Assembly (NCBI GenBank): GCA_024231975.1
Contig: JAAEQB010000090.1
Location: 1-64,000 of the forward strand
Reading direction: 5' to 3'
Length of the DNA: 64,000 bases
DNA from: Allobosea sp.
GTDB lineage: Bacteria; Pseudomonadota; Alphaproteobacteria; Rhizobiales; Beijerinckiaceae
The translations under genes and the position numbers were made by a program. Position 1 is the first letter of the stretch; every line of letters starts with the position of its first letter. Of this stretch, positions 8,483 to 16,740 are shown one piece after another. A model generated the notes under the pieces. That model was not told where the DNA came from and searched no databases. It worked only from the letters and a program-made list of their open reading frames with translations.

Positions 8483-9480
8483 CCGGTTCGCGCATTCCCG
8501 AACCGCGTCCGGTACTCGCCCGGCGCGATGCCATAGCGGCGCAGGAAGGCACGGCGCAGGCGCTCGTCGTCGCCGAAGCCGGCGCGGACGGCGACCTGCT
8601 GGATGCCGATATCGGTTTCCTCGAGCATGTCGCGGGCGAGGTCGAGCCTGACCGCCTCGACCGCCTTGGCCGGGCTGATGCCGGTCTCCTGCGCATAGAC
8701 CCTGGCGAAATGGCGCGGGCTCATCGCCATGACGCGGGCGAGCTCGGGCACGGAGAGATCGCCGGCGGCGTGCTCGCGCATATGGGCGTGCAGGGTTTCG
8801 AAGCGGCCGGCGGCGTCGCGTGACTGCCGCTGTAGTTCGCCGCTGAACTGCGCTTGGCCGCCAGGACGCTTGAGATAGAGCACGAGGTCGCGCGCCAGAT
8901 CGAGCGCGGCCTGGCGTCCCAGATCCTCCTCGACCATGGCGAGCGCCATGTCGATGCCGGTAGAGACGCCGGCCGAGGTCCAGATCCGGCCATTGCTGAC
9001 GAAGATCGCGTCCGGCCGGACCGTCGTCGCCGGATGGGCCGCGCCGAGGCGCTCGGTGTATTCCCAATGCGTCGTTGCCTCGCAGCCGTCGAGCAGGCCG
9101 GCCGCTGCGAGGATGAAGGCGCCGAGGCAGATCGAGCCGAGCCGGCGGACCTTGCCGCTCTGCTCGCGCAGGAAGTCGAGCAGGACAGCCGAGCTGGCCG
9201 CGTCCAGTGCCGAGCGCCCGCCCGAGACCAGCAGCGTATCGATTGGCTGTCTCGTTGCCTCGGTGAGGGTAATGCTCGGCAGCGGCACCCCGGCATCGGT
9301 CTCGACTGGGCCGTCAAGCTCGGAGGCGAGGGTGATGTCGTAGACGGCGCTGCCATCGGCGCGCTTCGCATCGTTGAAGACCTGCAAGGGCCCGGTGACG
9401 TCGAGCAGCTTGGTGCGCGGGAACAGTACGATGACGACGCGGATCGGCGTCATGGCAGCCATGGCGGGAAACGAGGTCAT
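8479..9480 (-). CDS. GlxA-type regulator: DJ-1/PfpI domain plus AraC helix-turn-helix
   Basis: About 333 residues. The N-terminal half is a DJ-1/PfpI-like domain with LGSICLGAFILAAAGLLDG (nucleophile-elbow Cys) and TTHW; the C-terminal 100 residues are an AraC double helix-turn-helix ending VAVRAGFGDDERLRRAFLRRYG. This is the GlxA regulator family. The ATG at 9480 directly follows a palindrome (9483-9496), so translation may be near-leaderless; an in-frame ATG exists at 9513, and further ATGs downstream are also possible. The divergent neighbour encodes a DUF1272 protein, a plausible target. Confidence 0.88.
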   Translation of the reverse strand: MTSFPAMAAMTPIRVVIVLFPRTKLLDVTGPLQVFNDAKRADGSAVYDITLASELDGPVETDAGVPLPSITLTEATRQPIDTLLVSGGRSALDAASSAVLLDFLREQSGKVRRLGSICLGAFILAAAGLLDGCEATTHWEYTERLGAAHPATTVRPDAIFVSNGRIWTSAGVSTGIDMALAMVEEDLGRQAALDLARDLVLYLKRPGGQAQFSGELQRQSRDAAGRFETLHAHMREHAAGDLSVPELARVMAMSPRHFARVYAQETGISPAKAVEAVRLDLARDMLEETDIGIQQVAVRAGFGDDERLRRAFLRRYGIAPGEYRTRFGNARTG

Positions 9481-9482
9481 CT

Positions 9483-9496
9483 TGTCATTTATGACA
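9483..9496. promoter_or_regulatory. Palindrome TGTCAT-TT-ATGACA in a divergent promoter
   Basis: A perfect 6-bp inverted repeat with a 2-base centre lies between the GlxA-type regulator and the divergent DUF1272 gene, 2 bases from the regulator ATG. Position and symmetry suggest an operator for autoregulation and control of the DUF1272 gene; it could instead be the binding site of another dimeric regulator. Confidence 0.45.
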
Positions 9497-9542
9497 TCGC
9501 CGGCCCATGGCATCCAGCCCCCGCAACGAGAGGGAAGACGCC

Positions 9543-9854
9543 ATGCTGGAGCTGCGGCCGAACTGCGAACTCTGCGACTGCGACCTGCCGCCGGCCTCGC
9601 TGGAGGCGCGGATCTGCAGCTATGAATGCACCTACTGCGCGGAGTGCGCCGAGCGGCTGCTGGAGAATGTCTGCCCGAGCTGCGGTGGCGGCTTCGTGCA
9701 GCGGCCGATCAGGCCAATCGGCGATTGGGGCGGGCTTGGCCTTGGCCTCGCGAACCGTCCCGCCGGCACGAAGCGGCATCATTCGCAATGGACGGCCGAG
9801 CAGCGGCGCGAGCGCAGCGACTTGCTGCGCAACGTGCCGCCGCAAGAGCGCTGA
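9543..9854 (+). CDS. DUF1272 small cysteine-rich protein
   Basis: The 103-residue protein has MLELRPNCELCDCDLPP at the start and cysteine pairs in CSYECTYCAECAERLL and CPSCGGGF, a treble-clef or RING-like zinc-binding pattern (DUF1272). The C-terminal 35 residues are basic and polar. Function is unknown. ATG 9543 has AGAGGGAAG upstream. The pairing with a GlxA-type regulator on the opposite strand points to regulated expression. Confidence 0.85.
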   Translation: MLELRPNCELCDCDLPPASLEARICSYECTYCAECAERLLENVCPSCGGGFVQRPIRPIGDWGGLGLGLANRPAGTKRHHSQWTAEQRRERSDLLRNVPPQER

Positions 9855-9869
9855 TCGAGACGCCGAGAC

Positions 9870-11039
9870 TCAGCGCCGCTCAAAATCGCGATGGACGTCG
9901 TGCGTCCAGATGCCTGCGCCGTCGGGCGGGATCACCAGCCAGTCCTTGCGGGTCAGGGTCTGCTTGGTGTCCTCGTGGCCGGAGCGCCAGTGATCCGTCA
10001 TCGAGGTCCGCGAGAACTCGTAGTCCTTGGCGTGACCCTCGTAGGATTTCTGCTGGTAGATCAATTGCAGGATGGTGTGCTCGGGCAGCAGAGCGAGCTC
10101 GTCGCGCAGCTTGCGGTCGTCGGCGCTGAGCTCGGCATCTGGGATCTTGCTCAGCGCGTCATGGGCCTTCTTCTTCCAGCCCTGCAGGGTCTGAAACAGG
10201 TCGGTCATCAGGCGGGTGCGCGAGGAGTACATGATGTCCTTGTGCCGGCCCATCACGTCCTGGAGCGTGCGCGGCAGCGGGCCGCGCGAGGAGAACAGGT
10301 CGACCTGGAAGATCAGGGAGTTCAGCGTATCGTCCTGGGCGAGGAGATGCTGCAGCGGCGTGTTCGAGACGATGCCGCCATCCCAGTAGTGGTCGGTGCC
10401 GATCTGCACGGTCGGGAAGGCCGGCGGCAGGGCGCCCGAGGCCATGACATGCTCGGGAGTGATCTCCTCCAGCATGTTGTCGAAGTAGACGAAATTGCCG
10501 GAGAGCGCGTTGACGGCGCCGACCGAGAAATGAATGCGCTTGGCGTTGATCAGGTCGAAATCGACCAGCTCCAGCAGGGTCTCGCGCAACGGGCCGGTGT
10601 CGTAGAAGCTGGTCGCGTCGCTCGCGCCGGCGAAGGCGAACCAGGGATTGACCTTGCGCGGCTCGAAGAAGCCGGGCTGGCCGAGCAGCATCGTGTACAT
10701 CGAGCTCTGGGCGTTGCGCGCCTGGCGGAAGATGTCGCCTTCCGGGGTGTACCACCAGACCTTGCGGTCGGTGATGCGATCCCAGAACTGCTGCAGCCGC
10801 TCGATCCGGCGCTCGCGCGGATTGCCGGCGATGATCGCCGAGTTGATCGCGCCGATCGAGACGCCCGAGACCCAGTCCGGTTCGATATCGGCCTCGTGCA
10901 GCGCCTGATAGACGCCGGCCTGATAGGCGCCGAGCGCGCCGCCGCCCTGGAGCACGAGCGCGACGCGGTCGCAGCGCTCAGGACGCCAGCCGAGATAGCG
11001 GTCAGTGGAGGACGGGGAAGGCGCAAAAGGGGCGTTCAT
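9870..11039 (-). CDS. Patatin-like phospholipase with DUF3734 C-terminus
   Basis: The 389-residue protein has all patatin signatures: oxyanion motif QGGGALGAYQAGVYQAL (about residues 31-47), nucleophile elbow GVSIG (GxSxG, about 59-63), and DGG, carrying the dyad Asp, in YWDGGIVSNTPL (about 219). The C-terminal third (QGWKKKAHDALSKIP, LIYQQKSYEGHAKDYEFS) is the DUF3734 region seen in bacterial patatins next to 3-hydroxybutyrate dehydrogenase. No signal peptide; likely cytosolic acyl hydrolase. It is divergent from the 3-hydroxybutyrate dehydrogenase gene, and the three genes together suggest lipid or polyhydroxybutyrate turnover (inference). Confidence 0.92.
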   Translation of the reverse strand: MNAPFAPSPSSTDRYLGWRPERCDRVALVLQGGGALGAYQAGVYQALHEADIEPDWVSGVSIGAINSAIIAGNPRERRIERLQQFWDRITDRKVWWYTPEGDIFRQARNAQSSMYTMLLGQPGFFEPRKVNPWFAFAGASDATSFYDTGPLRETLLELVDFDLINAKRIHFSVGAVNALSGNFVYFDNMLEEITPEHVMASGALPPAFPTVQIGTDHYWDGGIVSNTPLQHLLAQDDTLNSLIFQVDLFSSRGPLPRTLQDVMGRHKDIMYSSRTRLMTDLFQTLQGWKKKAHDALSKIPDAELSADDRKLRDELALLPEHTILQLIYQQKSYEGHAKDYEFSRTSMTDHWRSGHEDTKQTLTRKDWLVIPPDGAGIWTHDVHRDFERR

Positions 11040-11246
11040 GGCGCGGATTCCGTTCGCTCAGGCAGGATTTTGGCCCATCTGTGATGGGCATGCCGTGACA
11101 GGCATGTGACGCGGGCAGGCTTGGATATCGGTGTCACCAGCTCGTCAGACAAGCTTCATCGCCCCGTCAGCTTGCTCTTCCACCTCAGCGGCATGGACCT
11201 TGCGACGCAAGCAGTGCGTCGCGTTTTCGCGGCTGGGAGATCACGC

Positions 11247-12029
11247 ATGCTCAAGGGCAAGACCGCCGTCGTCACCGGTTCGACCTCCGGAATCGGGCTC
11301 GCTATCGCCCGCGCCTATGCGGCCGAGGGCGCCAACATCGTCATCAACGGCTTCGGTGCACCGGAAGCGATCGAGCAGGAGCGCGCCGGCATCGAGGCCG
11401 ATTTCGGCGTGAAGGCGCGCTATTCGCCGGCCGACATGGCCCATGGCGGCGCGATCGCCACGATGATCGCCGAGGCGGAGGCCGAGTTCGGCGGCGTCGA
11501 CATCCTCGTCAACAATGCCGGCATCCAGTTCGTCTCGCCGGTCGAGGAGTTCCCGGTCGAGAAATGGGACGCGATCATCGCGATCAACCTTTCGGCCGCC
11601 TTCCACGCCATCCGCGCCGCGCTGCCGGGGATGAAGCAGCGCAAATGGGGCCGGATCATCAATACCGCCTCGGCCCATGCGCTGGTCGCCTCGCCGTTCA
11701 AATCGGCCTATGTCGCGGCCAAGCACGGCATCGCCGGGCTGACCAAGACGGTCGCGCTGGAAGCGGCGACCTTCGGCGTCACCGCCAATGCGATCTGCCC
11801 CGGCTATGTCTGGACGCCGCTGGTCGAGAAGCAGATCCCCGAGACCATGGCGGCGCGCGGCTTGACCAAGGAACAGGTCATCAACGACGTGCTCCTGCAC
11901 GCTCAGCCGACCAAGCAGTTCGTCACCAGCGAGGAGGTGGCGGCGCTCGCCGTCTACCTCGCTTCCGATGCGGCCAAGTCGATCACCGGCGTCATCCTGC
12001 CGGTCGATGGCGGCTGGACCGCGCAGTGA
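11247..12029 (+). CDS. bdhA: 3-hydroxybutyrate dehydrogenase (SDR family)
   Basis: The 260-residue short-chain dehydrogenase has the NAD motif TGSTSGIGLAIA (residues 10-21), NNAG (about 88-91), catalytic Ser-Tyr-Lys in SAHALVASPFKSAYVAAKHG, and CPGYVWTPLVEKQ, typical of 3-hydroxybutyrate dehydrogenase. It interconverts 3-hydroxybutyrate and acetoacetate with NAD. ATG 11247 follows GGGAGA and starts directly on the Rossmann strand; the 47 codons upstream are not family sequence. Ten bases separate it from acetoacetate decarboxylase, so the two form an operon acting on the same intermediate. Confidence 0.93.
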   Translation: MLKGKTAVVTGSTSGIGLAIARAYAAEGANIVINGFGAPEAIEQERAGIEADFGVKARYSPADMAHGGAIATMIAEAEAEFGGVDILVNNAGIQFVSPVEEFPVEKWDAIIAINLSAAFHAIRAALPGMKQRKWGRIINTASAHALVASPFKSAYVAAKHGIAGLTKTVALEAATFGVTANAICPGYVWTPLVEKQIPETMAARGLTKEQVINDVLLHAQPTKQFVTSEEVAALAVYLASDAAKSITGVILPVDGGWTAQ

Positions 12030-12039
12030 GGGCACGATC

Positions 12040-12786
12040 ATGAACCGCCAGCAGATCCTCGACCTGCCTTCGATGCCGCTCGCCGGGCCGAGCTACCCGG
12101 CCGGGCCGTACCGCTTCGTCAACCGCGAATACATGATCATCAGCTACGAGACCGATCCGGAGCTGATCCGCCACCATCTGCCCGAGCCGCTGATGCCGAT
12201 CGCCCAACCGGTGGTGCATTACGAGTGGATCAAGATGCCGGACTCCTCCGGCTTCGGCACCTATACCGAGACCGGGATCATCATCCCCTGCACTTTCGGC
12301 GACGAAGAGGTCAGCTTCGTCTCGCAGATGTATCTCGACCTCGAGCCGCCGATCTCGGCCGGCCGCGAGATCTGGGGCTTCCCGAAGAAATACGCCCATC
12401 CCAAGCTCGAAGTGATCAAGGACACGCTGACCGGCACGCTCGAATATGCCGGCCAGCAGGTCGCCATGGGCACGATGGGCTACAAGCATGAGAGCCTCGC
12501 CGGCAACGGCGTCAGGACGACGGCGATGCTGACCAAGACGCAGGTCAACCTGAAGATCATCCCGGGCGTCGACGGCGAGCCGGAAATCTGCCAGCTCGTC
12601 GCGCTCAACCTCACCGACATCACGGTGAAGGGCTCCTGGATCGGCCCGGGCCGGCTGCACCTGATCCCGCATGTCAATGCGCCGGTCGCCGACCTGCCGG
12701 TGCGCAGGGTACTGGGGGCGCATCACTTCATCGCCGATCTGACGCTGCCCTTCGGCAGGAAGATCCACGATTACATGAAGGGGTGA
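12040..12786 (+). CDS. adc: Acetoacetate decarboxylase
   Basis: The 248-residue protein matches acetoacetate decarboxylase along its length (Clostridium enzyme about 244). The Schiff-base lysine lies in REIWGFPKKYAHPKLE (about residues 110-125), and the acidic partner region TGIIIPCTFGDEEVSF precedes it. It converts acetoacetate to acetone and CO2. It starts at ATG 12040, 10 bases after the bdhA stop, with weak GAGGGCACG spacing. Coupling to bdhA suggests disposal of acetoacetate from polyhydroxybutyrate or fatty-acid breakdown. Confidence 0.93.
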   Translation: MNRQQILDLPSMPLAGPSYPAGPYRFVNREYMIISYETDPELIRHHLPEPLMPIAQPVVHYEWIKMPDSSGFGTYTETGIIIPCTFGDEEVSFVSQMYLDLEPPISAGREIWGFPKKYAHPKLEVIKDTLTGTLEYAGQQVAMGTMGYKHESLAGNGVRTTAMLTKTQVNLKIIPGVDGEPEICQLVALNLTDITVKGSWIGPGRLHLIPHVNAPVADLPVRRVLGAHHFIADLTLPFGRKIHDYMKG

Positions 12787-12798
12787 AGGTTCACGGTC

Positions 12799-12832
12799 AT
12801 TCTCGGGCGGCGTGCAGCGCAGGCCCGAGAAT
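12799..12832. repeat. Palindromic intergenic repeat (ATTCTCGGGC type)
   Basis: ATTCTCGGGC at 12799-12808 is mirrored by GCCCGAGAAT at 12823-12832, and further partial palindromes follow to about 12900. The same core (ATTCTCGGG.../...CCCGAGAAT followed by CTC and GA-rich flank) recurs at 15144-15177. It sits between the convergent adc and aapM genes. Confidence 0.8.
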
Positions 12833-12913
12833 CTCGTGACGCGAAGGCGCTGGCCGGAATCTCCTTCGGCCTGAGATGCTCGGATCAGGCCCGAGCATGA
12901 TGCTCCTCCGCCG

Positions 12914-13957
12914 CTACCGCCCGCGCTTTGTCTCCAGGCTCCGGCTCCAGCGCGAGAGCGCGAAGCAGATCAGCCAGTAGAGGGCGCCGGAGAAGACATA
13001 GGCCTCCATGTTCATGCCGACCCAGTTAGGGTCGGCGAGCGAGGCCTGGGCGATGCCGAGCAGATCGAGGATCGAGACGACGAGGACGAGCGTGGTGTTC
13101 TTGACCAGCGCGATGAACTCGTTGGTGATCGCCGGCAGGGAGATGCGCAGCGCCTGCGGCAGGATGATGAACCAGGTCGCCTTCCAGTAGGACAGGCCCA
13201 GTGCGGTCGCCGCCTCGCGCTGGCCCTTCGGCAGGGCCTGCAGGCCGCCGCGCACGGCTTCGGCCATATAGGCGGCGATGCAGAAGCCGAGGCCGATCAC
13301 GGCGCGCGCCAGCCGGTCGACGCCGATGCCGGCCGGCATGATCAGCGGCAGCAGCAGCGAGGCCAGGAAGATCACGGCGATGATCGGCACGCCGCGCCAG
13401 AACTCGATGAACAGCACCGAGATCAGCTTGATCACCTTGAGCTCGGACTGGCGGCCGAGGGCCAGCAGGATGCCGAGCGGGATTGCGATCAGGCTGGCAT
13501 AGATCGAGATGAAGACGGTCAGCATCAGACCGCCCCATTCGCGCGTCTCGATCGCGCGCAGGCCGAAGCCGCCGGCGAGCAGCCAGACGCCGAGCGGCGG
13601 CAGGATGACGAGCGCGGCGAGGCCGAGGCTCAGCTTCAGCCGCTTCGGCGCAAGGATGACCGCCGCGCCGGAGAGCGCGAAGAGGATGCCGGCAAGATTC
13701 GGCCGCCAGCGCTCCTCGACGGGATAGAAGCCGTACATGAACTGGCTAAAGCGCGCCTTGATGAAGACCCAGCAGGCGCCGCTGCCGGTGCAGTCATTGC
13801 GGGTCTGGCCACTCCAGGTCGCGTCGATCAGGGCCCAGCGGATGATCGGGACGGCGATCCAGGCGATCAGCGCCGCGAGCAGCAGCGTCACCACGGTGAT
13901 GGTCGGGGAGCCGAACAGGCGCTCGCGCCAGCTGGTCGGGAGAGTCGCGGCGCTCAT
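12914..13957 (-). CDS. aapM: General L-amino-acid ABC transporter permease AapM
   Basis: The 347-residue inner-membrane protein belongs to the HisM/AapM permeases. It has several N-terminal helices before the conserved permease core and the EAA-loop YMAEAVRGGLQALPKGQREAATALGL that docks on the ATPase. Its start overlaps the aapQ stop by 4 bases (ATGA), so the two are translationally coupled and form the heterodimeric channel. Aap imports a broad range of L-amino acids. No aapP ATPase gene follows: the next DNA is a repeat and the convergent adc. Confidence 0.93.
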   Translation of the reverse strand: MSAATLPTSWRERLFGSPTITVVTLLLAALIAWIAVPIIRWALIDATWSGQTRNDCTGSGACWVFIKARFSQFMYGFYPVEERWRPNLAGILFALSGAAVILAPKRLKLSLGLAALVILPPLGVWLLAGGFGLRAIETREWGGLMLTVFISIYASLIAIPLGILLALGRQSELKVIKLISVLFIEFWRGVPIIAVIFLASLLLPLIMPAGIGVDRLARAVIGLGFCIAAYMAEAVRGGLQALPKGQREAATALGLSYWKATWFIILPQALRISLPAITNEFIALVKNTTLVLVVSILDLLGIAQASLADPNWVGMNMEAYVFSGALYWLICFALSRWSRSLETKRGR

Positions 13958-15117
13958 CGGGTCACCAGCGCGATGCGGGCATTGTACCAGTTCATGAAGG
14001 CCGAGACGGCGAGGCCGATGACGAGATAGACCGCGAGCGTCATGGCGATGATCTCGATCGCCTGGCCGGTGTTGTTGAGCGCCGAGCCCATGAACAGGCT
14101 GACCACGTCGGGATAGGCGATAGCGGCGCCGAAGGACGAGTTCTTCAGCACGTTGAGGTACTGGTTGGTCATCGGCGGCGTCATCACCCGCAGTGCCTGC
14201 GGGATGGTGACGAGCCGCAGCGTCTGGCCGGGGCGCAGGCCCAGCGCGCTCGACGCCTCGATCTGGCCGTTCGGCACCGACTGGATGCCGCCGCGCACGA
14301 TCTCGGCGATGAAGCCGGCGGTGTAGGTGACGAGCGCCGCCAGCAGCGCGACGAATTCAGGGATGACAACGAAGCCGCCGCGATAGTTGAAGCCGCGCAG
14401 CACGGGGATGTCCCAGCGCGTTGCCAGCGTCGCCCAGGCGAGTGCCAGCACAGGGATAAGCAGCAGCAGGACGAGGCCGACGCGCAGCACCGGCGCATCC
14501 TTGCCGGTCTGCTCTTTCCGTCGCTTGGCCCAGCGCATGAACAGCCAGTGTAGCAGGCAGGAGATCGCGATTACGATGAAGGCGTATTTGAAGGAGGCGC
14601 CGGCATCGGGCAGCGGGATGGTCAGGCCGCGATTGTTGAGGAAGGCGACGCCGAAGACCGAGAGGCTCTCGCGCGGGGCGGGCAAAGCGGCGATGACGCC
14701 GAAATACCAGAACAGCACGAAGAACAGCAGCGGGATGTTGCGGACGAACTCGACATAGGCGCCGGCGATGGCCTGCACCAGCCAGATCGAGGAGAGCCGG
14801 GCGATGCCGATCAGGAAGCCGAGCGCCGTCGACAGCACCAGCGCGATCACCGTGACCAGCATCGTATTGGCGACGCCGGCCCAGAACAGCGCGAGGATGT
14901 TGTCCGACTGGGTGTAGTTGGTCAGGACGAAGGGCACCTCGATGCCGGAGGTGCGCCAGAGGAAGTCGAAGCCCGACGCGATGCCGGCTTGGACCATGTT
15001 CTGCGAGGCGTTGCGGATGAAATAGACCAGCAGCGCCACGAGGCCGATCAGCAGCGCCGCCTGGTAGAAGACGTCGCGGACGCGCTTGTCGTTGATGAAG
15101 GCGAAGGCTTTGCTCAA
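13954..15117 (-). CDS. aapQ: General L-amino-acid ABC transporter permease AapQ
   Basis: The 387-residue permease has the Aap/Bzt long N-terminal extension, an early GIASGFDFLWRTSGIEVPF segment, and the EAA-loop AEIVRGGIQSVPNGQIEASSALGL near the C-terminus. It pairs with AapM in the inner membrane. It starts 122 bases after the aapJ stop, across two strong hairpins (15144-15177 and 15201-15231) that probably lower its expression relative to the binding protein. Confidence 0.93.
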   Translation of the reverse strand: MSKAFAFINDKRVRDVFYQAALLIGLVALLVYFIRNASQNMVQAGIASGFDFLWRTSGIEVPFVLTNYTQSDNILALFWAGVANTMLVTVIALVLSTALGFLIGIARLSSIWLVQAIAGAYVEFVRNIPLLFFVLFWYFGVIAALPAPRESLSVFGVAFLNNRGLTIPLPDAGASFKYAFIVIAISCLLHWLFMRWAKRRKEQTGKDAPVLRVGLVLLLLIPVLALAWATLATRWDIPVLRGFNYRGGFVVIPEFVALLAALVTYTAGFIAEIVRGGIQSVPNGQIEASSALGLRPGQTLRLVTIPQALRVMTPPMTNQYLNVLKNSSFGAAIAYPDVVSLFMGSALNNTGQAIEIIAMTLAVYLVIGLAVSAFMNWYNARIALVTR

Positions 15118-15143
15118 GGGGCGGCCGTCCGGCTTGGGGCGTC

Positions 15144-15177
15144 ATTCTCGGGTGCAGCTCAGCTGCGACCCGAGAAT
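15144..15177. repeat. Palindromic repeat in the aapJ-aapQ gap
   Basis: ATTCTCGGGT at 15144-15153 pairs with ACCCGAGAAT at 15168-15177, and the inner bases extend the stem (GCAGCT/AGCTGC) with one unpaired base. It is a second copy of the palindrome at 12799-12832 and lies inside the aap operon. Confidence 0.8.
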
Positions 15178-15200
15178 CTCCTGACACGAAGGCTGGTTTC

Positions 15201-15231
15201 CGCCATGGTCGGGTCAAGCCCGACCATGGCG
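15201..15231 (-). terminator. 13-bp hairpin downstream of aapJ
   Basis: CGCCATGGTCGGG (15201-15213) is the exact reverse complement of 15219-15231 with a 5-base loop, TCAAG. It begins 9 bases beyond the aapJ stop. It has no T-run, so 3'-end stabilisation of aapJ mRNA or partial termination before aapQM is more likely than full termination. Confidence 0.6.
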
Positions 15232-15239
15232 GGAGCGTC

Positions 15240-16274
15240 TCACTGGAACGGCGGGGTGAAGAGCAGGCCGCCCTTGGTCCAGAGCTGGTTCTGGCCGCGC
15301 TCGAGCTTCAGCGGCGAGTCCATGCCGACGGTGCGCTCATAGCTCTCGCCATAGTTCCCGACCTGCTTGATCGCCTTGTACATCCAGTCGTCGGGCAGGC
15401 CCATCATCGCGCCGAAGCCGCCCTCGGCGCCGAGCAGGCGGCGAACCTCGGTGTTCTTCGAGTTCGCCTTCATCTCGTCGACGTTCTTGGAGGTGACGCC
15501 GAGCATCTCGGCGGCGATCGTGCCGTTCAGCACCCAGCGCACGATCAGCTGCCAGCGCTCGTCGCCATAGCGGGTGACCGGACCTTGCGGATCGTTCGAG
15601 ATCGGCTTGGTCAGGATGACGTGGTCGTCCGGAACCTTGAGCTTGGCGCGCTGGCCGGCGAGGGCGCCGACGCCGGCGGTGTAGGCGTCGCAGCGGCCGC
15701 TGTCATAGGCGGTGATGGCGTCATCGTTCTTCTGGAAATTGGTGATGGTGACCTTGAGGTTGCGCTCGCGGAACCAGTCGGCGGCGTTCTTCTCCTCGGT
15801 CGAGCCGGCGGCGACGCAGACCGAGGCGCCGTCGAGATCCTCGGCCGACTTCACATTCGCCTTCTTGCGGACGATGAAGGTCTGGCCCTCGTAGAAGTTG
15901 ATGCCCTGGAAGTTGAGGCCGAGCGTGGCGTTGCGCGAGAAGGTGATGGTCGAGTTGCGCGAGAGCACGTCGACCTGGCCCGATTGCAGGATCGGCCAGC
16001 GCTGCTGCACCGAGGTCGGGGTGTACTTGACCTTGGTGGCATCGCCGAGCACGGCGGCGGCGAGCGCACGGCAATAATCGACGTCGAGCCCGGTCCATTC
16101 GCCCTTGTCGTTGGCGAAGGAGAAGCCGGGCAGGCCGAGATGCACGCCGCATTCGAGATGGCCGCGCGCCTTGATCGCATCGAGCGTCGGGCTGGGCGCA
16201 AGCTGCTGCGCGGAAGCGGCGAGGGTGCCGGCGGCGAGCAGCGCCGCGGCGAGAGCAAAGGTCTTCATGTCCAT
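15240..16274 (-). CDS. aapJ: General L-amino-acid ABC transporter binding protein AapJ
   Basis: The 344-residue periplasmic protein has a signal peptide (residues 1-22, ending ASA) and the family-3 solute-binding fold. The mature start TLDAIKARGHLECGVHLGLPGF and the segment LSRNSTITFSRNATLGLNF are diagnostic of AapJ/BztA. Length matches Rhizobium AapJ (about 341). It is first in a leftward aapJ-aapQ-aapM set; the ATPase gene aapP is missing, so the importer must borrow one encoded elsewhere. Confidence 0.95.
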   Translation of the reverse strand: MDMKTFALAAALLAAGTLAASAQQLAPSPTLDAIKARGHLECGVHLGLPGFSFANDKGEWTGLDVDYCRALAAAVLGDATKVKYTPTSVQQRWPILQSGQVDVLSRNSTITFSRNATLGLNFQGINFYEGQTFIVRKKANVKSAEDLDGASVCVAAGSTEEKNAADWFRERNLKVTITNFQKNDDAITAYDSGRCDAYTAGVGALAGQRAKLKVPDDHVILTKPISNDPQGPVTRYGDERWQLIVRWVLNGTIAAEMLGVTSKNVDEMKANSKNTEVRRLLGAEGGFGAMMGLPDDWMYKAIKQVGNYGESYERTVGMDSPLKLERGQNQLWTKGGLLFTPPFQ

Positions 16275-16394
16275 TCCCCATCCTGTGGCGCCATGACGCC
16301 ACGTCTGGGCGACTATGCAACAGCCCGAGGGGGAAAGGTAAGGGGGGTGGGGCGGTTTCCTGCCAAAGTCTGACGCGGCTGTAGCGATGACCGC

Positions 16395-16724
16395 CTACCA
16401 GCCACGCTGGGCCTTGATCGCCCGCTTCTGCATGTCCTTCTGCTCGCGCCAATAGTCCCTCTGCGCGTCGAGCTGCATGCGCTGCCAGTCGCGGATGCGG
16501 TCCTTGCGCGAGGTCGCGTCGCGATAGTCGTTCCAGTCGTAATGATCGTCATGGACGTCGTCGTCGCCCAGCGCGTCGAAGAACTTGCGCAGGGCCGAGC
16601 GTGCCGGCTCGACCGGCAGGGCGGGAGCGGTTTCCGGAAGAGGCGCGAAGGCTGGCGCAGCCCAAGCGCCGGTGCCAGCGGCGAGGGCGATGGCGAACGA
16701 CAGGAGAATGGATCGGATCGTCAT
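16395..16724 (-). CDS. Small secreted protein of unknown function
   Basis: The 109-residue product has a clear signal peptide (MTIRSILLSFAIALAAGTGAWA), a Pro-rich stretch, an acidic DDDVHDDHYDWNDYRD segment and a highly charged helical tail (KDRIRDWQRMQLDAQRDYWREQ). Mature protein is about 87 residues and periplasmic. ATG 16724 has GAAGGGC upstream. It follows the serine hydrolase gene by 16 bases in the same direction, so the two are likely co-transcribed. I do not recognise a family. Confidence 0.7.
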   Translation of the reverse strand: MTIRSILLSFAIALAAGTGAWAAPAFAPLPETAPALPVEPARSALRKFFDALGDDDVHDDHYDWNDYRDATSRKDRIRDWQRMQLDAQRDYWREQKDMQKRAIKAQRGW

Positions 16725-16740
16725 GATGATGCCCTTCCCG

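Noticed and set aside
7226..9067. A long minus-strand frame running upstream of the lipoprotein across the Lrp gene
   Set aside because: Only the last 200 codons look like protein with a lipobox; the upstream part is antisense to the Lrp-family gene and has no family features.
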